Shown one piece after another: positions 10,884 to 20,772 of a stretch of DNA of 64,000 nucleotides. Under the pieces are notes generated by a model. That model was not told where the DNA came from. It made no database searches and saw nothing but the letters and a program-made list of their open reading frames with translations. Position 1 is the first letter of the stretch, and each line of letters opens with the position of its first letter. The position numbers and the translations under genes were made by a program. Origin of the DNA: Solibacillus faecavium (GTDB lineage: Bacteria; Bacillota; Bacilli; Bacillales_A; Planococcaceae); the NCBI RefSeq assembly GCF_014836905.1, contig NZ_JACSPZ010000001.1:558001-622000 (forward strand), in the 5' to 3' direction.

Positions 10884-11639
10884 TTATGCCAAACGTTGTG
10901 CAATGAAATCCGTCACTTGTAAAATACCATTTCTTGAAACGGCATGTCCTGCTTTTGGCTCTGCGATATATTGAATATCCGCCGCCTTTCCTTCTTTTTC
11001 AAGTTGTTCATAAAAAGGGCGACTCATACTAAATGGAACGACCGTATCTTTTTCACCATGCCAAAATATTATTGGCTTGTTTGACCACAATGATTCATGT
11101 TTTTCCATATCATATTTGCCGAGCATATCGAACAAAGCACTTTGCTGATCTTCAGATATTGGAAGTTGAACACCCTTTTGCTTCAGTTCCTCAACTTGAT
11201 GAAGCGCGACCCTCGTGTAGCTCGTTGTCCCCATACAAATACCAGCAGCCTGAATCCACGGATAAATAGTTAAGCAACCCGATGTTACAATGCCACCCAT
11301 TGACGTTCCAGCAACGCCTATTTTGTCGCCTACCATTTTTTTTAGTTTCAATTCTTCATAAAGCGTATGTACTTCTTCAATCGATTTTAAAACAATTTTC
11401 CAAAAGTTATAGTTCATCTGTTCATCCGTTAAATAATCTGATCGTTCTCCATGCATGATTGCATCAGGCAGTATAACTCGGATACCTTTTTGCACAAACT
11501 GATACGCATAATGAAGATTATGTTCCTTTGCACTTAAGAACCCATGTAAAAAAATAACGACGGGTGTATGTTCGTCCATCGTTTCATCATACACATGCAA
11601 TAATGGAATAGATTTCCACAACTCTTGCTTAACAATCAT
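10884..11639 (-). CDS. Alpha/beta hydrolase, esterase-like (YitV-like)
   Basis: A 251-residue cytoplasmic alpha/beta hydrolase. The nucleophile elbow is GTSMGG (Ser near residue 116), the acid is probably the Asp in WHGEKD and the base His is in AGHAVS. The oxyanion-strand motif FLHGFLSAKEHN is near the N-terminus. Substrate is unknown. The ATG at 11639 has GAGGTG six bases upstream; the GTG nine bases earlier is part of that site. It lies divergent to the YitU-like phosphatase and upstream of the YitW-like gene, matching the B. subtilis cluster. Confidence 0.85.
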   Translation of the reverse strand: MIVKQELWKSIPLLHVYDETMDEHTPVVIFLHGFLSAKEHNLHYAYQFVQKGIRVILPDAIMHGERSDYLTDEQMNYNFWKIVLKSIEEVHTLYEELKLKKMVGDKIGVAGTSMGGIVTSGCLTIYPWIQAAGICMGTTSYTRVALHQVEELKQKGVQLPISEDQQSALFDMLGKYDMEKHESLWSNKPIIFWHGEKDTVVPFSMSRPFYEQLEKEGKAADIQYIAEPKAGHAVSRNGILQVTDFIAQRLA

Positions 11640-11749
11640 TTTTCTCACCTCGCCTTAACCTTATCAAAACTTCACGATTGTTTCAAAACTTTGACGAATG
11701 TTAATTTTTCACGTTACAATAATACCCATGCTAAAGGAGGCTTATTCTC

Positions 11750-12556
11750 ATGAACGAACATTTAATAGTATTGGATTTAGACGGAACATTATTGACGGAT
11801 GATAAGAAGATTTCCTCCCTTACAAAGGAAACACTGTTTAAGGCAAAGCAAGCGGGACATCAAGTAATGATCGCGACAGGACGTCCTTTCCGGGCTAGTC
11901 TTCCCTATTATAAAGAATTGGAGTTAACGACACCTATTGTCAATTTTAACGGTGCACTTATTCACCATCCAAAAAACCCCATGTGGAAAACAATCCATAC
12001 ACCTGTGGATTTAAGTGTAGTCCACGATGTTGTTGAATCAGTCCATAAATATGAATATGATAATTTAATCGCTGAAGTAATGGATGATGTATATCTCCAT
12101 CGTGAGGATGAAAAAGTACACGAAATGTTTAATATGGGCAGCCCTAATATTTTAATGGGTGATCTCAAGCAGACATTAAAGGAAAATCCGACGAGTTTAT
12201 TGATTCAGGCAGATGATGTAAATACGCCGATTATCCGCAAACATTTGCAGGATGTGCATGCCGAGCTGATCGAGCATCGACGCTGGGGTGCACCTTTCCC
12301 GATTATTGAAATTGTGCATAAAGGGTTAAGTAAAGCAATTGGTATTGACTTCATTTCAAAAGAAATGGGCATCCCACGTGAGCGGATCATTGCATTTGGC
12401 GACGAGGACAATGACTTTGAAATGATTGATTATGCCGGAATTGGTGTAGCAATGAGTAATGGAATTGATGATTTAAAAAATATCGCCAACGAAATTACGT
12501 TATCTAATAATGAAGATGGTATTGCAAAATTTTTGCATGACCGATTAAAACTGTAG
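11750..12556 (+). CDS. Cof-type HAD phosphatase (YitU-like)
   Basis: A haloacid dehalogenase-superfamily phosphatase of the Cof/type IIB group. Motif I is DLDGTLLTDD (residues 9-18, nucleophile Asp9), motif II is MIATGRPF, the Lys lies in HKGLSKAIGI, and motif IV is FGDEDNDFEMI. Length 268 is normal. Such enzymes dephosphorylate small metabolites such as sugar phosphates or flavin precursors; the substrate is not deducible. AAAGGAGG lies upstream of the ATG. Confidence 0.88.
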   Translation: MNEHLIVLDLDGTLLTDDKKISSLTKETLFKAKQAGHQVMIATGRPFRASLPYYKELELTTPIVNFNGALIHHPKNPMWKTIHTPVDLSVVHDVVESVHKYEYDNLIAEVMDDVYLHREDEKVHEMFNMGSPNILMGDLKQTLKENPTSLLIQADDVNTPIIRKHLQDVHAELIEHRRWGAPFPIIEIVHKGLSKAIGIDFISKEMGIPRERIIAFGDEDNDFEMIDYAGIGVAMSNGIDDLKNIANEITLSNNEDGIAKFLHDRLKL

Positions 12557-12587
12557 GATACGTTACCGAATTAAGTCCAATTATTAA

Positions 12588-12630
12588 AAATAGCCCGGAA
12601 AAGCGATGTATTCACTTTTCCGGGCTATTT
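12588..12630. terminator. Bidirectional terminator
   Basis: AAATAGCCCGGAAAAG and CTTTTCCGGGCTATTT form a perfect 16-bp stem with an 11-base loop, between two convergent genes (YitU-like and the GH13-like gene). Confidence 0.93.
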
Positions 12631-12634
12631 CATT

Positions 12635-14086
12635 TTATTTTGCTGAATTGGCGCGGCGTTGTTTCCCACGTTTCATAATGACAATCATGAATGCCGTATA
12701 AAGTACAACAACTAGTCCAAGTGCCACAATATAAGAAGTATTAATTCCTCGCGCATCGATGACCTGATACACCTCAACCATTTCACGGTCTAAAATGATA
12801 GTATAGTTATTATCTTTATTTTCACGAATGATTTCACTATTGAACATCCCACGGATTTCTTTTCCTTCCCCCAGCTCTGCTACCGGGATATGGACACGTT
12901 TTGTTTTACTGCTATTGTTAATTACAACTATCCACGTTTCCGTATCAGATTTCCGCTCAAATACGATAAAGCCATCTTCATTTTCAAGCCACTTAAATTC
13001 ACCATTACGTAATGTCTCTGAATCATTTCGTAAAGATTGAAGCTTTCCAACATAATCTGCCAGTTCTGAATCTGTCTTAAAATTATAGTATTGATGCGCC
13101 TCTTCACCGGCAGTACCATTCATTGCAATTTCAGATCCGTATTGAACGACTGGCACACCCGGCAATAATAGTGTGCTTGCAATCGAAATTTTACTGCGTG
13201 TTGGAGGGTACATCCCTTCAGCCGTTGCAGCTAAAGTAAAACGGTCAGACCAAATTGTATCGGTCATTGTCAAAACAGGTGTGTCCGATAATGTCTCTTC
13301 AATATATGGTTCCAACACTGAAGTATCCAAATCAACATTTTTAAAGGAATTTGTATATTTTGATGCGACATCATTATAGAATTTCGCATCAAAATTCGCA
13401 TCACTTTCTGCATTTGCAATTACATAGGCACCAGTAGCCTTTAATTGCTCAATCATGCGATTTAAAAATGCTGTATCCACTTGTTCAATATTCGTTAGAC
13501 GAACGCCATCCAGTCCGTATGTATCCACAAATTGTACAGCACTGTCGATAATTTCGTTTTGTACTTCTTCATTAGTTAAATCCCACTGTATTTTCCCATC
13601 ATTTGTACTCCCCACAAACCCTTGCTTTTCTGCAAGTTCATGGTTTGGACTAACATCTGTAATAGGGAAATCAGCCATTATTTTCATCTCACGCTTTTGG
13701 TATGAACCTACCATTTTCTTAAATTCATCAGCTGTACCAAAACGAGGGTCTAATAGTGTATAGCTTGTCGGCATCGAACCGTCATATTTTTCTGTTGCAA
13801 AAACTGAGCCTACTGAAAGCATTGTATAGCCCATATTCGTCACATAATCAATCTTTTTTAAGACACCATCGAAATCTCCACCCGCAAACATTGTCGGGTC
13901 TTGGGCATTTACAGTATGATCATCGTTTTTACCTGTTCCATTAAAAAAGCGGTCCACTAAAATGTCATATATACTTTCATCTGCAATTGTACGATTTTCT
14001 TCAGCATTTGCTAATGATGCAAATGACAATGAAGTCGAAAGCACTACACCTGCAGTAAGTGCACTAAGCCATTTATTAAATCTCAA
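12635..14086 (-). CDS. Membrane-anchored GH13 alpha-amylase-like protein, probably inactive
   Basis: A 483-residue protein with a signal peptide (1-28, ends LANA), a GH13 barrel-like body and a C-terminal transmembrane helix (about 450-470) before a basic tail KRGKQRRANSAK. GH13 landmarks are readable: DRFFNG, GGDFDGVLKKIDYVTNMG, DPRFGTADEFKKMV and LLPGVPVVQYGSEIAMNG. However, the nucleophile Asp of the RLD motif is Thr198 (GLDGVRLT), and the FLDNHD motif is replaced by MTDTIWSDRF (about 274-283). Only a Glu in the acid/base position (Glu227) seems kept. I therefore predict carbohydrate binding or a changed function at the cell surface. The start is TTG with GAGAGGG upstream. It stands alone. 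Confidence 0.8.
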   Translation of the reverse strand: MRFNKWLSALTAGVVLSTSLSFASLANAEENRTIADESIYDILVDRFFNGTGKNDDHTVNAQDPTMFAGGDFDGVLKKIDYVTNMGYTMLSVGSVFATEKYDGSMPTSYTLLDPRFGTADEFKKMVGSYQKREMKIMADFPITDVSPNHELAEKQGFVGSTNDGKIQWDLTNEEVQNEIIDSAVQFVDTYGLDGVRLTNIEQVDTAFLNRMIEQLKATGAYVIANAESDANFDAKFYNDVASKYTNSFKNVDLDTSVLEPYIEETLSDTPVLTMTDTIWSDRFTLAATAEGMYPPTRSKISIASTLLLPGVPVVQYGSEIAMNGTAGEEAHQYYNFKTDSELADYVGKLQSLRNDSETLRNGEFKWLENEDGFIVFERKSDTETWIVVINNSSKTKRVHIPVAELGEGKEIRGMFNSEIIRENKDNNYTIILDREMVEVYQVIDARGINTSYIVALGLVVVLYTAFMIVIMKRGKQRRANSAK

Positions 14087-14304
14087 TTTATTTCCCTCTC
14101 TTTCACATACAATCCAACGTCATTTTACCAAAAAACCTATACACGTAGCTATGATAACAAAAGTTATTTGTAGGAAATGCAACAAATACGTGACAAAAAT
14201 GTGTATGAATTAAAGAATAGCAAATCATATTACCTTTTATACAGGTGGTGGATAAAATAGAGGAGAATGAATGATGGGAAATATAGAGTTGAATAAATTA
14301 AAAA

Positions 14305-14337
14305 GTGTGCAAAAAGTTAAATTCACTTTTTGCACAC
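14305..14337 (-). terminator. Intrinsic terminator of yisL
   Basis: GTGTGCAAAAAGT and ACTTTTTGCACAC form a perfect 13-bp stem with a 7-base loop, 11 bases past the yisL stop. Confidence 0.9.
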
Positions 14338-14347
14338 CATGCTTTTA

Positions 14348-14716
14348 TTAGAAGTTAATACCGATACCCATGCTCATACCTAAGTATAATGTAATTAGTA
14401 AAACGATACCGAATAGTACCCAGAACATATTAACAGACTTGCCTTTGTTTTTACGCACTAATACCATTTCCATGAATGCGATTACTAAAATACCAAATAA
14501 CACTTTCATATCATAGTTCATGCCGCTTTCAGCGATTTTATCACGCCATTCTAAGAATAATGCCAGACCAGTAATGATAACTAAAATATACATTACACGT
14601 AAAGTCATGTGAACAGCTGTTAGTTTTTTGCCTGCTAATGCAGCTACAAAAAATAGGATTAATGTGATTGCCCATGCTGTAATGTGCAAGTGTGTTGAAC
14701 TTGATAAGAAATCCAT
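14348..14716 (-). CDS. yisL: UPF0344 membrane protein YisL
   Basis: A 122-residue integral membrane protein of the UPF0344 (DUF1516) family with four predicted helices, beginning HLHITAWAITLILFFVAAL and ending LLITLYLGMSMGIGINF. The role is unknown. AGAGGTGG lies eight bases before the ATG. It follows yisK on the same strand, the same pair as in B. subtilis. Confidence 0.85.
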   Translation of the reverse strand: MDFLSSSTHLHITAWAITLILFFVAALAGKKLTAVHMTLRVMYILVIITGLALFLEWRDKIAESGMNYDMKVLFGILVIAFMEMVLVRKNKGKSVNMFWVLFGIVLLITLYLGMSMGIGINF

Positions 14717-14832
14717 GAATTTTCCACCTCTTCTATTTATTATCTACACGAAATATCCTACCATGCTAGCATGTATAAATTCAATGGATTCGTCCAAGTA
14801 ACAATAGAAAAGGTCATAATAAATGAATTATA

Positions 14833-15735
14833 TTAAACAAATCGGTTTGCCAGAGTCCCAATGCCTTCAATCGAAACTTTTACCTCATCACCGGCTTTTA
14901 AAAATTTAGGTGGATTCATTGCTTTTCCAACTCCTGCTGGCGTGCCTGTTAAAATAACATCGCCTGGCTCCAGCGTTACAGATTTAGAAATGATCTCAAT
15001 AATGTCCGAGACGGTAAACATCATATCTTTTGTCGAACCGTTTTGACGAACTTCCCCATTCACCTTCGTTACAATTGTTAATGTATGAGGATCTGGAATT
15101 TCATCTTTTGTAACTAAATATGGACCCATAGGACAGCTGCCTTCCAAGCTTTTTCCTAGGAAATATTGTTTATGTTTTTCTTGTAAATCACGCGCTGTAA
15201 TATCATTTGCAATTGTATAGCCAAATACGTAATCATACGCCATTGCTTTAGGAATATTTTTGCCTTGTTTACCGATTACAATCGCCAATTCTCCTTCATA
15301 ATCAAGAGAATCCGTAAATTCTGCATGAACGGATAATGTCGATTCATCCGACGCAATTGCAGTTGGGGATTTAGTGAATACAACCATATCTTCCGGTGCT
15401 TTATCTGCACCCATTTCAACTGCATGGTCATTATAATTCTTGCCGACACACATTATATTTTTCGGTGTACGAGGAACCGGCGACAACCATTCTATATTAG
15501 AATATGCTAATTTGAATTTAGCACCATTTTCATGCTTTTGTGCTGCCTCTACTAATTTACGAACTTGCTCAACAAATTCATAGCCGTGTGCTATCCCGTC
15601 GATAATTGTTTCTGGAAAGTCTTTTAGTACATTGAGTTGTTTTTGAATTTCGACAACATCCCATACTGCCTCTTCTTTTTTCACTTTAGGGCCAAACTTT
15701 ACTTGTTCGTTTACTTTAAATGATAACAATTTCAT
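14833..15735 (-). CDS. yisK: Fumarylacetoacetate hydrolase family protein (YisK-like)
   Basis: A 300-residue FAH-superfamily enzyme. The metal-binding acidic residues are visible in DSLDYEGELAIVIGK and ANDITARDLQ. Other marks are VGKNYNDHA and the C-terminal PGDVILTGTPAGVGK. B. subtilis YisK, of the same length and context, is an oxaloacetate decarboxylase that also affects cell shape through Mbl; the same activity is inferred here. I start at the ATG at 15735; AAGGAG lies about 11 bases upstream, while the GTG four codons earlier directly abuts it. Confidence 0.85.
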   Translation of the reverse strand: MKLLSFKVNEQVKFGPKVKKEEAVWDVVEIQKQLNVLKDFPETIIDGIAHGYEFVEQVRKLVEAAQKHENGAKFKLAYSNIEWLSPVPRTPKNIMCVGKNYNDHAVEMGADKAPEDMVVFTKSPTAIASDESTLSVHAEFTDSLDYEGELAIVIGKQGKNIPKAMAYDYVFGYTIANDITARDLQEKHKQYFLGKSLEGSCPMGPYLVTKDEIPDPHTLTIVTKVNGEVRQNGSTKDMMFTVSDIIEIISKSVTLEPGDVILTGTPAGVGKAMNPPKFLKAGDEVKVSIEGIGTLANRFV

Positions 15736-15865
15736 AACGTGGAGCACTCCTTCTGTTTTTTTACATCATACATTAAAAATAAAATAATTGCCTTACTTTT
15801 CTGACAAAATAATATTATTCTGTAAAACTAAGCTTTCTTTCTATAAATTTACATAATAATAGGTT

Positions 15866-17041
15866 TTATTTCCGAGAAGCAAACTTGCCATAAGTTATTT
15901 TTTTTAGTAATGCTTCCAGTGGTCCTTGTTTAAATCTTGAAAAATATAGTTCTGCAAATAATACTTGAATGACGAAGATTCCAATTGCCATATAAATACC
16001 CATTTGCACATCCACTTTTCCATAAAGACCGAAGCCCCATTTATAAAACAGCACCGTACAAATAACAGATTGCATAATGTAAAGAGTCAGCGACATACGT
16101 CCCGCCGTAGCGATTGGAGAGAAAAGCTTCACAACGAACGGTAGCTGCGTTAACAATGTTACAACCGCTATATAGCCGATTGCTAAAATAGGACCGCCAA
16201 TATAGACTTGTAAATACTCATTACCAATCGTTTGAGCTCCGGCAATCGGCAGGCTTTTCACATACAGTCCGCCAGCCACACCAATTAACGCCAAAACAAA
16301 CCATAAAACAATTTTTTCTTTTGCCCGTTCGATAAGACGCCATTTTGCAAGAGCAGCACCAAATAACATATAAGGCAAAATCGTAAATAATGAGGACATC
16401 CACATAAATATACTCATTTGTATTGCCAAATCATCGAGACGCTGCATAAATGCATCTGTCCAACTACCAATACCATAAGCTGTCACTGCACTTTGAATCG
16501 CATCAATATTTACAGATATTGAATCTGTAGATGTTGTAAAAAGGCCAGCCATTGCATACAAACTTAAATTAAATCCATGATATAAAGCATTTACAGCAAT
16601 TGCTACTAGTAAAAGCCAAATTGCCGGCAGGCGGATAAGTGCAATTAAAAACACACCACAAAATGCATACATTGCTAAAATATCGCCCCACCAAATCAGA
16701 ATGGCATGGAACATACCAATGCAGAAGATTAGCAAGAGACGTTTCGGAGCAAATTGATAAAAATTAATGCCCCTTTCTTTTGCTTTTACATACTGCATTG
16801 CTAAACCATACCCGAAAAGCATAGAAAATAACGGATAAAAACTACTTTGAACATATATATCCAAAAGCTGGTGAAGTACAATATCCTGCACTTCACTAAA
16901 CCAGCTGCTTAAATCCGCAATATGTGGCATCGGTAAATAAAAGCCAAACATATTTACTAATAGAATGCCGAGCAAACTAAATCCTCGTAAAATATCAAGC
17001 GTTGCTATACGCTCATTCGTACCTACTGGGCGAAAATCCAC
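15866..17041 (-). CDS. DUF418 family polytopic membrane protein
   Basis: A 391-residue protein with about nine or ten transmembrane helices. The N-terminal RIATLDILRGFSLLGILLVNM is the hallmark of DUF418/YeiB-like proteins, and the C-terminal half has AGRMSLTLYIMQSVICT and the family ending FKQGPLEALLKK. Function in the family is poorly known; a transport or acyl-transfer role is possible. The start is GTG with GGGGG seven bases upstream, only 11 bases after the addA stop, so it is likely co-transcribed with addBA. Confidence 0.8.
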   Translation of the reverse strand: MDFRPVGTNERIATLDILRGFSLLGILLVNMFGFYLPMPHIADLSSWFSEVQDIVLHQLLDIYVQSSFYPLFSMLFGYGLAMQYVKAKERGINFYQFAPKRLLLIFCIGMFHAILIWWGDILAMYAFCGVFLIALIRLPAIWLLLVAIAVNALYHGFNLSLYAMAGLFTTSTDSISVNIDAIQSAVTAYGIGSWTDAFMQRLDDLAIQMSIFMWMSSLFTILPYMLFGAALAKWRLIERAKEKIVLWFVLALIGVAGGLYVKSLPIAGAQTIGNEYLQVYIGGPILAIGYIAVVTLLTQLPFVVKLFSPIATAGRMSLTLYIMQSVICTVLFYKWGFGLYGKVDVQMGIYMAIGIFVIQVLFAELYFSRFKQGPLEALLKKITYGKFASRK

Positions 17042-17052
17042 CTTTTATCCCC

Positions 17053-20000
17053 CTAATCCATTTTTACTTCTAGTCCAATGCTATATAAATACAAAATACG
17101 TTCGCTAATTTCGATACGCTTAATAGATTGTACAGCATGCTGATAATAGTTTAATTGAATTTGGTAGGATTTTGTCATTTTTCGTTTAATTTTCTCTAAA
17201 TCGCCCAAAATCATCTGTTCAATATAATCCGTTTTATAGTCCAGCAGTACCCATTTACCTTCCGCATCTTCAAATATACAGTCGATGACACCTTGTATGA
17301 TTTGTGCGTCACCGTCTTCATCCTTCAAACTCATCGTAAAAGGTACTTCTCTTAAAATTTCCTTCGCCGTTTTAAAACGTTGTCCTACTTCTGTTCCGAA
17401 AAAGGCATATACCTTTTCAGCAGATACCGCGTCCGCTTCCAGTTGTTGAAGTAATTGGCGATCAACAAGGGATTGTATAAATCGTTCTGTTTCTTCAATT
17501 GTAGCAAATCCATGCTGCGGGATATGCTGCATAACAGCATGCACTGCCGTACCTACTTCAGTAGCAGAAAGCTTTCTTTTTTTCTTCTCTTTTAGCATAA
17601 AGCTTGGTACTTCTGTTTTTACATAACGTTTTGCTTCGGAATTGTATAAATGCTCCTCTTCCATTTGCTGCAAACTTTCCATACGTTTAAGCTCTGAAAC
17701 GGACGTTTTGGACTTTTTCGTTACAGCATCTTTGTAAAAATAAGGTGTCGTGAATCGTTCCGTTAGTAGCTGAACGATATCTTCATTTATAACTTCCTCC
17801 ACTACTTCCTCTTCCGTTAGCTCTACTTCAGTTGCTGCTAAATAGTCATGATTCGGTATTACCGTAATCGACCACTGCGGTGTTGTCGTAGCTTTGCTCG
17901 AATACCCATAACTTACAAATAGGAAGTCTTGGTGACGAGCAACAGCTGGTCCAACCCAACTTAAATAACTGTTTGCCTTTGAACGGATATATGCCGGAAG
18001 TACGGTTTCTTTCAATTCCTGGTAAAATGTCCATTCTTCTTTTTGCTTTTCCCAATCTTTAATCGAGCCGACTAAAATAAGCCGCTCTTTTGCCCGGGTC
18101 ATCGCTACATACAATACACGCATTTCCTCAGCTTTCATTTTGGCCAATTTCTTTTCCTTCACATACAAATGTGGAAGAGAAGTAGAAATAATATTCAAGT
18201 CTGGATTTACTGATTTAATAGCCAACCCAAAGTCCTGATCAAATATATAGCGGTTCCCTAAATCTTTCGTATTAAATGTACGGCTCATGCCGGCAACGAA
18301 TACGACCGGATATTCAAGTCCCTTCGACTTATGGATTGTCAGCAAAGTCACTACGTCATCCGCTTCACTTGTGGACTTCGCAACACCTAAATCGTCTCCG
18401 CGTGAATGCATACGGTCGATAAAGCGTAAAAATCGGAACAAGCCACGGAATGATGTTTTCTCATAGCTCAGTGCACGGTCATGAAGTGCACGTAAATTTG
18501 CCTGACGTTGCTTCCCGTTGGACATCGCACCGACCATTTCGAAGTAATTTGTATCCAAATATACTTGCCAAACTAAATCAGCGAGCGCACCGTGACGGCT
18601 GAAGTTACGCCACTTGTCGTGCAATGCGAAAAATCTGTCAAGCTTAGCTTCTGTTTCAATCGGCATCTCGCCCTTCGCTTCTTCTTTATACTGTTTTAAC
18701 GCCTCGTAAAATGGTACTTTCCTATTCACTAGTCGGATTTTCGCCAATTCATTTTCTGTCAGCCCAATGAACGGTGCCCGCAAAACAGAAGCAAGCGGAA
18801 TATCTTGATATGGATTGTCGATTACTTTTAGCGTGTTAATCATAATCATTACTTCCAATGATTCAAAATAGCCTCCATCTGTTTCAGCATAAAGCGGAAG
18901 GCCCGCTAATTTAAACTCCTCCGCAAAGGTCGTATACCATGTACGGGAACGCATTAATACGACGATATCCCGGTAGCTGACTGAACGCATCGATTTCGTT
19001 TTCGGATTGTATACTTGTCCACCATTGTCAACTAAATCGCGAATACGTTGAATAATGTAGCGTGCCTCCTGTTGGGCTGAGCTAATGCTTTCTTCTTCAG
19101 CTCCATCTTCAGTGCCGGGCACGTTTTGCGCCTTCGAATCACCTTCAAGCAACACAAGCTCAATCGGGACCTCCTGTTCATCATAGCTAGCACCGAACTT
19201 TAATTTTGCCTGCTCATCGTACGCAATTTCTCCGACTTCCTCATCCATAATTTGTTCGAATACATAGTTCGTACCTTCTAGCACTTCGGAGCGACTACGG
19301 AAATTGGCGTTTAAATCAATCTTCATTCCTGTATCGGATGGATCCTCTTCAAAGCGCTTATATTTTTCAAGAAATAGGCGGGGCTCTGCAAGTCGAAATG
19401 CGTAGATACTTTGCTTCACATCACCAACCATGAACATATTCCCGTCCTGCTCTCCTCCGCTTTTCACAAGTTGTAAAATTGTCTCCTGCAAGAAATTCAC
19501 ATCCTGATACTCATCTACAAGTACTTCTTTAAAACGTTTTTGGAAGGTGCGTGCCACATCGGATGGTTGCGGTATTTTGGAATCACTTTGTGGATCCGTT
19601 AATATCTCCAAGGCATAATGCTCTAAATCCGAGAAATCCAGTAAGCCGCGCTCTTGTTTGGCTAATTTAAACGCTTCACTATATTCAATTGTCAGCTTTA
19701 CTAGCGTTTCTAAAATAGGCTTTGTTGCCGCCATTTCCTGTACATAGAGCTTTGGATGCCGGGCAAAAAATGTGTCCTTTAATGAATTCAGCATTTCTTT
19801 AGCTGTGTCACGGTGATTTTTTGCCACCGCATACGATTCTTTGTCTTCTTCCGTATCTTTTTTCGTCAACGGTTTAATCCGTCCAAATTCAATGGAAGGG
19901 ATTAACTCATAAGCTTGCTCCCATGAACCATTTTCCATTGCATTTAATACATGTGTCACCCCTGTATATTCCGCTGCAAACAATGGCTTATTTTTTTCTA

Positions 20001-20772
20001 AAGCGGGCACGACCGAAACAATGTGCAAACCTTTTTCAAGGCGGGCTGCAATCTCCTTCAAGCTTGCAATAATAAATGGGCGAACTTCTTGTGCAATCGC
20101 TAAGTCGTCTATTGGGCTGTTCGGATCAATATCATATTTTTCCGGCAATGTTTGCAGCCATTCGTACGGATTAGGCTGTACGCGTGAAACTTTGTACATT
20201 TCCTGCAGCAATAGTTCGATTGCCTGGTCACTTCGATCTGATGCAAAGCTATCAATCAATGTATAAAGCTCCTCTTTCGTAAAGAGCGTTTCCATATCGC
20301 CACGGTACGCTTTTTCAAGCACGTCCATCAGCACATCATCCTGCAATAACGAAGCTTCTTCTGTACTTGCCAGGCGAAAACCAGGGTCTAAATCAATTGT
20401 GTATGCATATTCACGGCAAATCGATAAACAAAACGAATGCAATGTGGAAATTTGCGCTTTGTTTAATAAACTTAATTGTCTACGCAGAAAAAGGTTGCTT
20501 GGATTTTCAGTAAGAGCTTTTTCAAGTGCTTCTGCCATTCGATTTCGCATTTCTGCAGCAGATGCATTCGTAAAGGTTACAACTAGCAGTTCATCCACAT
20601 CAATACGTTTTTCTTCCGGCGCTACAATTTTTTGAATAAGCCGCTCGATTAAAACCGCGGTCTTTCCTGAACCAGCGGCTGCAGATACTAAAATATCATG
20701 ACCGGATGCATAGATGGCTTTCCACTGTACATCCGTCCATTGAACGTCATTCGGCTTCGCTGGAATCGTCAT
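17053..20772 (-). CDS. addA: ATP-dependent helicase/nuclease subunit A
   Basis: AddA is the 3'-5' helicase and nuclease subunit of AddAB, the Gram-positive counterpart of RecBCD for end resection. The 1239-residue protein has Walker A AAAGSGKT near the N-terminus, UvrD-type motifs (VDEYQDVN, GDVKQSIYAFR, TIHKSKGLEYPVVFVAG, YVAMTRAKERL) and a C-terminal RecB-type nuclease with GVIDCIFEDAEG and LLDYKTD. The ATG at 20772 has AAGGTGGT about nine bases upstream and overlaps the end of addB by 26 bases, which indicates translational coupling. Confidence 0.96.
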   Translation of the reverse strand: MTIPAKPNDVQWTDVQWKAIYASGHDILVSAAAGSGKTAVLIERLIQKIVAPEEKRIDVDELLVVTFTNASAAEMRNRMAEALEKALTENPSNLFLRRQLSLLNKAQISTLHSFCLSICREYAYTIDLDPGFRLASTEEASLLQDDVLMDVLEKAYRGDMETLFTKEELYTLIDSFASDRSDQAIELLLQEMYKVSRVQPNPYEWLQTLPEKYDIDPNSPIDDLAIAQEVRPFIIASLKEIAARLEKGLHIVSVVPALEKNKPLFAAEYTGVTHVLNAMENGSWEQAYELIPSIEFGRIKPLTKKDTEEDKESYAVAKNHRDTAKEMLNSLKDTFFARHPKLYVQEMAATKPILETLVKLTIEYSEAFKLAKQERGLLDFSDLEHYALEILTDPQSDSKIPQPSDVARTFQKRFKEVLVDEYQDVNFLQETILQLVKSGGEQDGNMFMVGDVKQSIYAFRLAEPRLFLEKYKRFEEDPSDTGMKIDLNANFRSRSEVLEGTNYVFEQIMDEEVGEIAYDEQAKLKFGASYDEQEVPIELVLLEGDSKAQNVPGTEDGAEEESISSAQQEARYIIQRIRDLVDNGGQVYNPKTKSMRSVSYRDIVVLMRSRTWYTTFAEEFKLAGLPLYAETDGGYFESLEVMIMINTLKVIDNPYQDIPLASVLRAPFIGLTENELAKIRLVNRKVPFYEALKQYKEEAKGEMPIETEAKLDRFFALHDKWRNFSRHGALADLVWQVYLDTNYFEMVGAMSNGKQRQANLRALHDRALSYEKTSFRGLFRFLRFIDRMHSRGDDLGVAKSTSEADDVVTLLTIHKSKGLEYPVVFVAGMSRTFNTKDLGNRYIFDQDFGLAIKSVNPDLNIISTSLPHLYVKEKKLAKMKAEEMRVLYVAMTRAKERLILVGSIKDWEKQKEEWTFYQELKETVLPAYIRSKANSYLSWVGPAVARHQDFLFVSYGYSSKATTTPQWSITVIPNHDYLAATEVELTEEEVVEEVINEDIVQLLTERFTTPYFYKDAVTKKSKTSVSELKRMESLQQMEEEHLYNSEAKRYVKTEVPSFMLKEKKKRKLSATEVGTAVHAVMQHIPQHGFATIEETERFIQSLVDRQLLQQLEADAVSAEKVYAFFGTEVGQRFKTAKEILREVPFTMSLKDEDGDAQIIQGVIDCIFEDAEGKWVLLDYKTDYIEQMILGDLEKIKRKMTKSYQIQLNYYQHAVQSIKRIEISERILYLYSIGLEVKMD

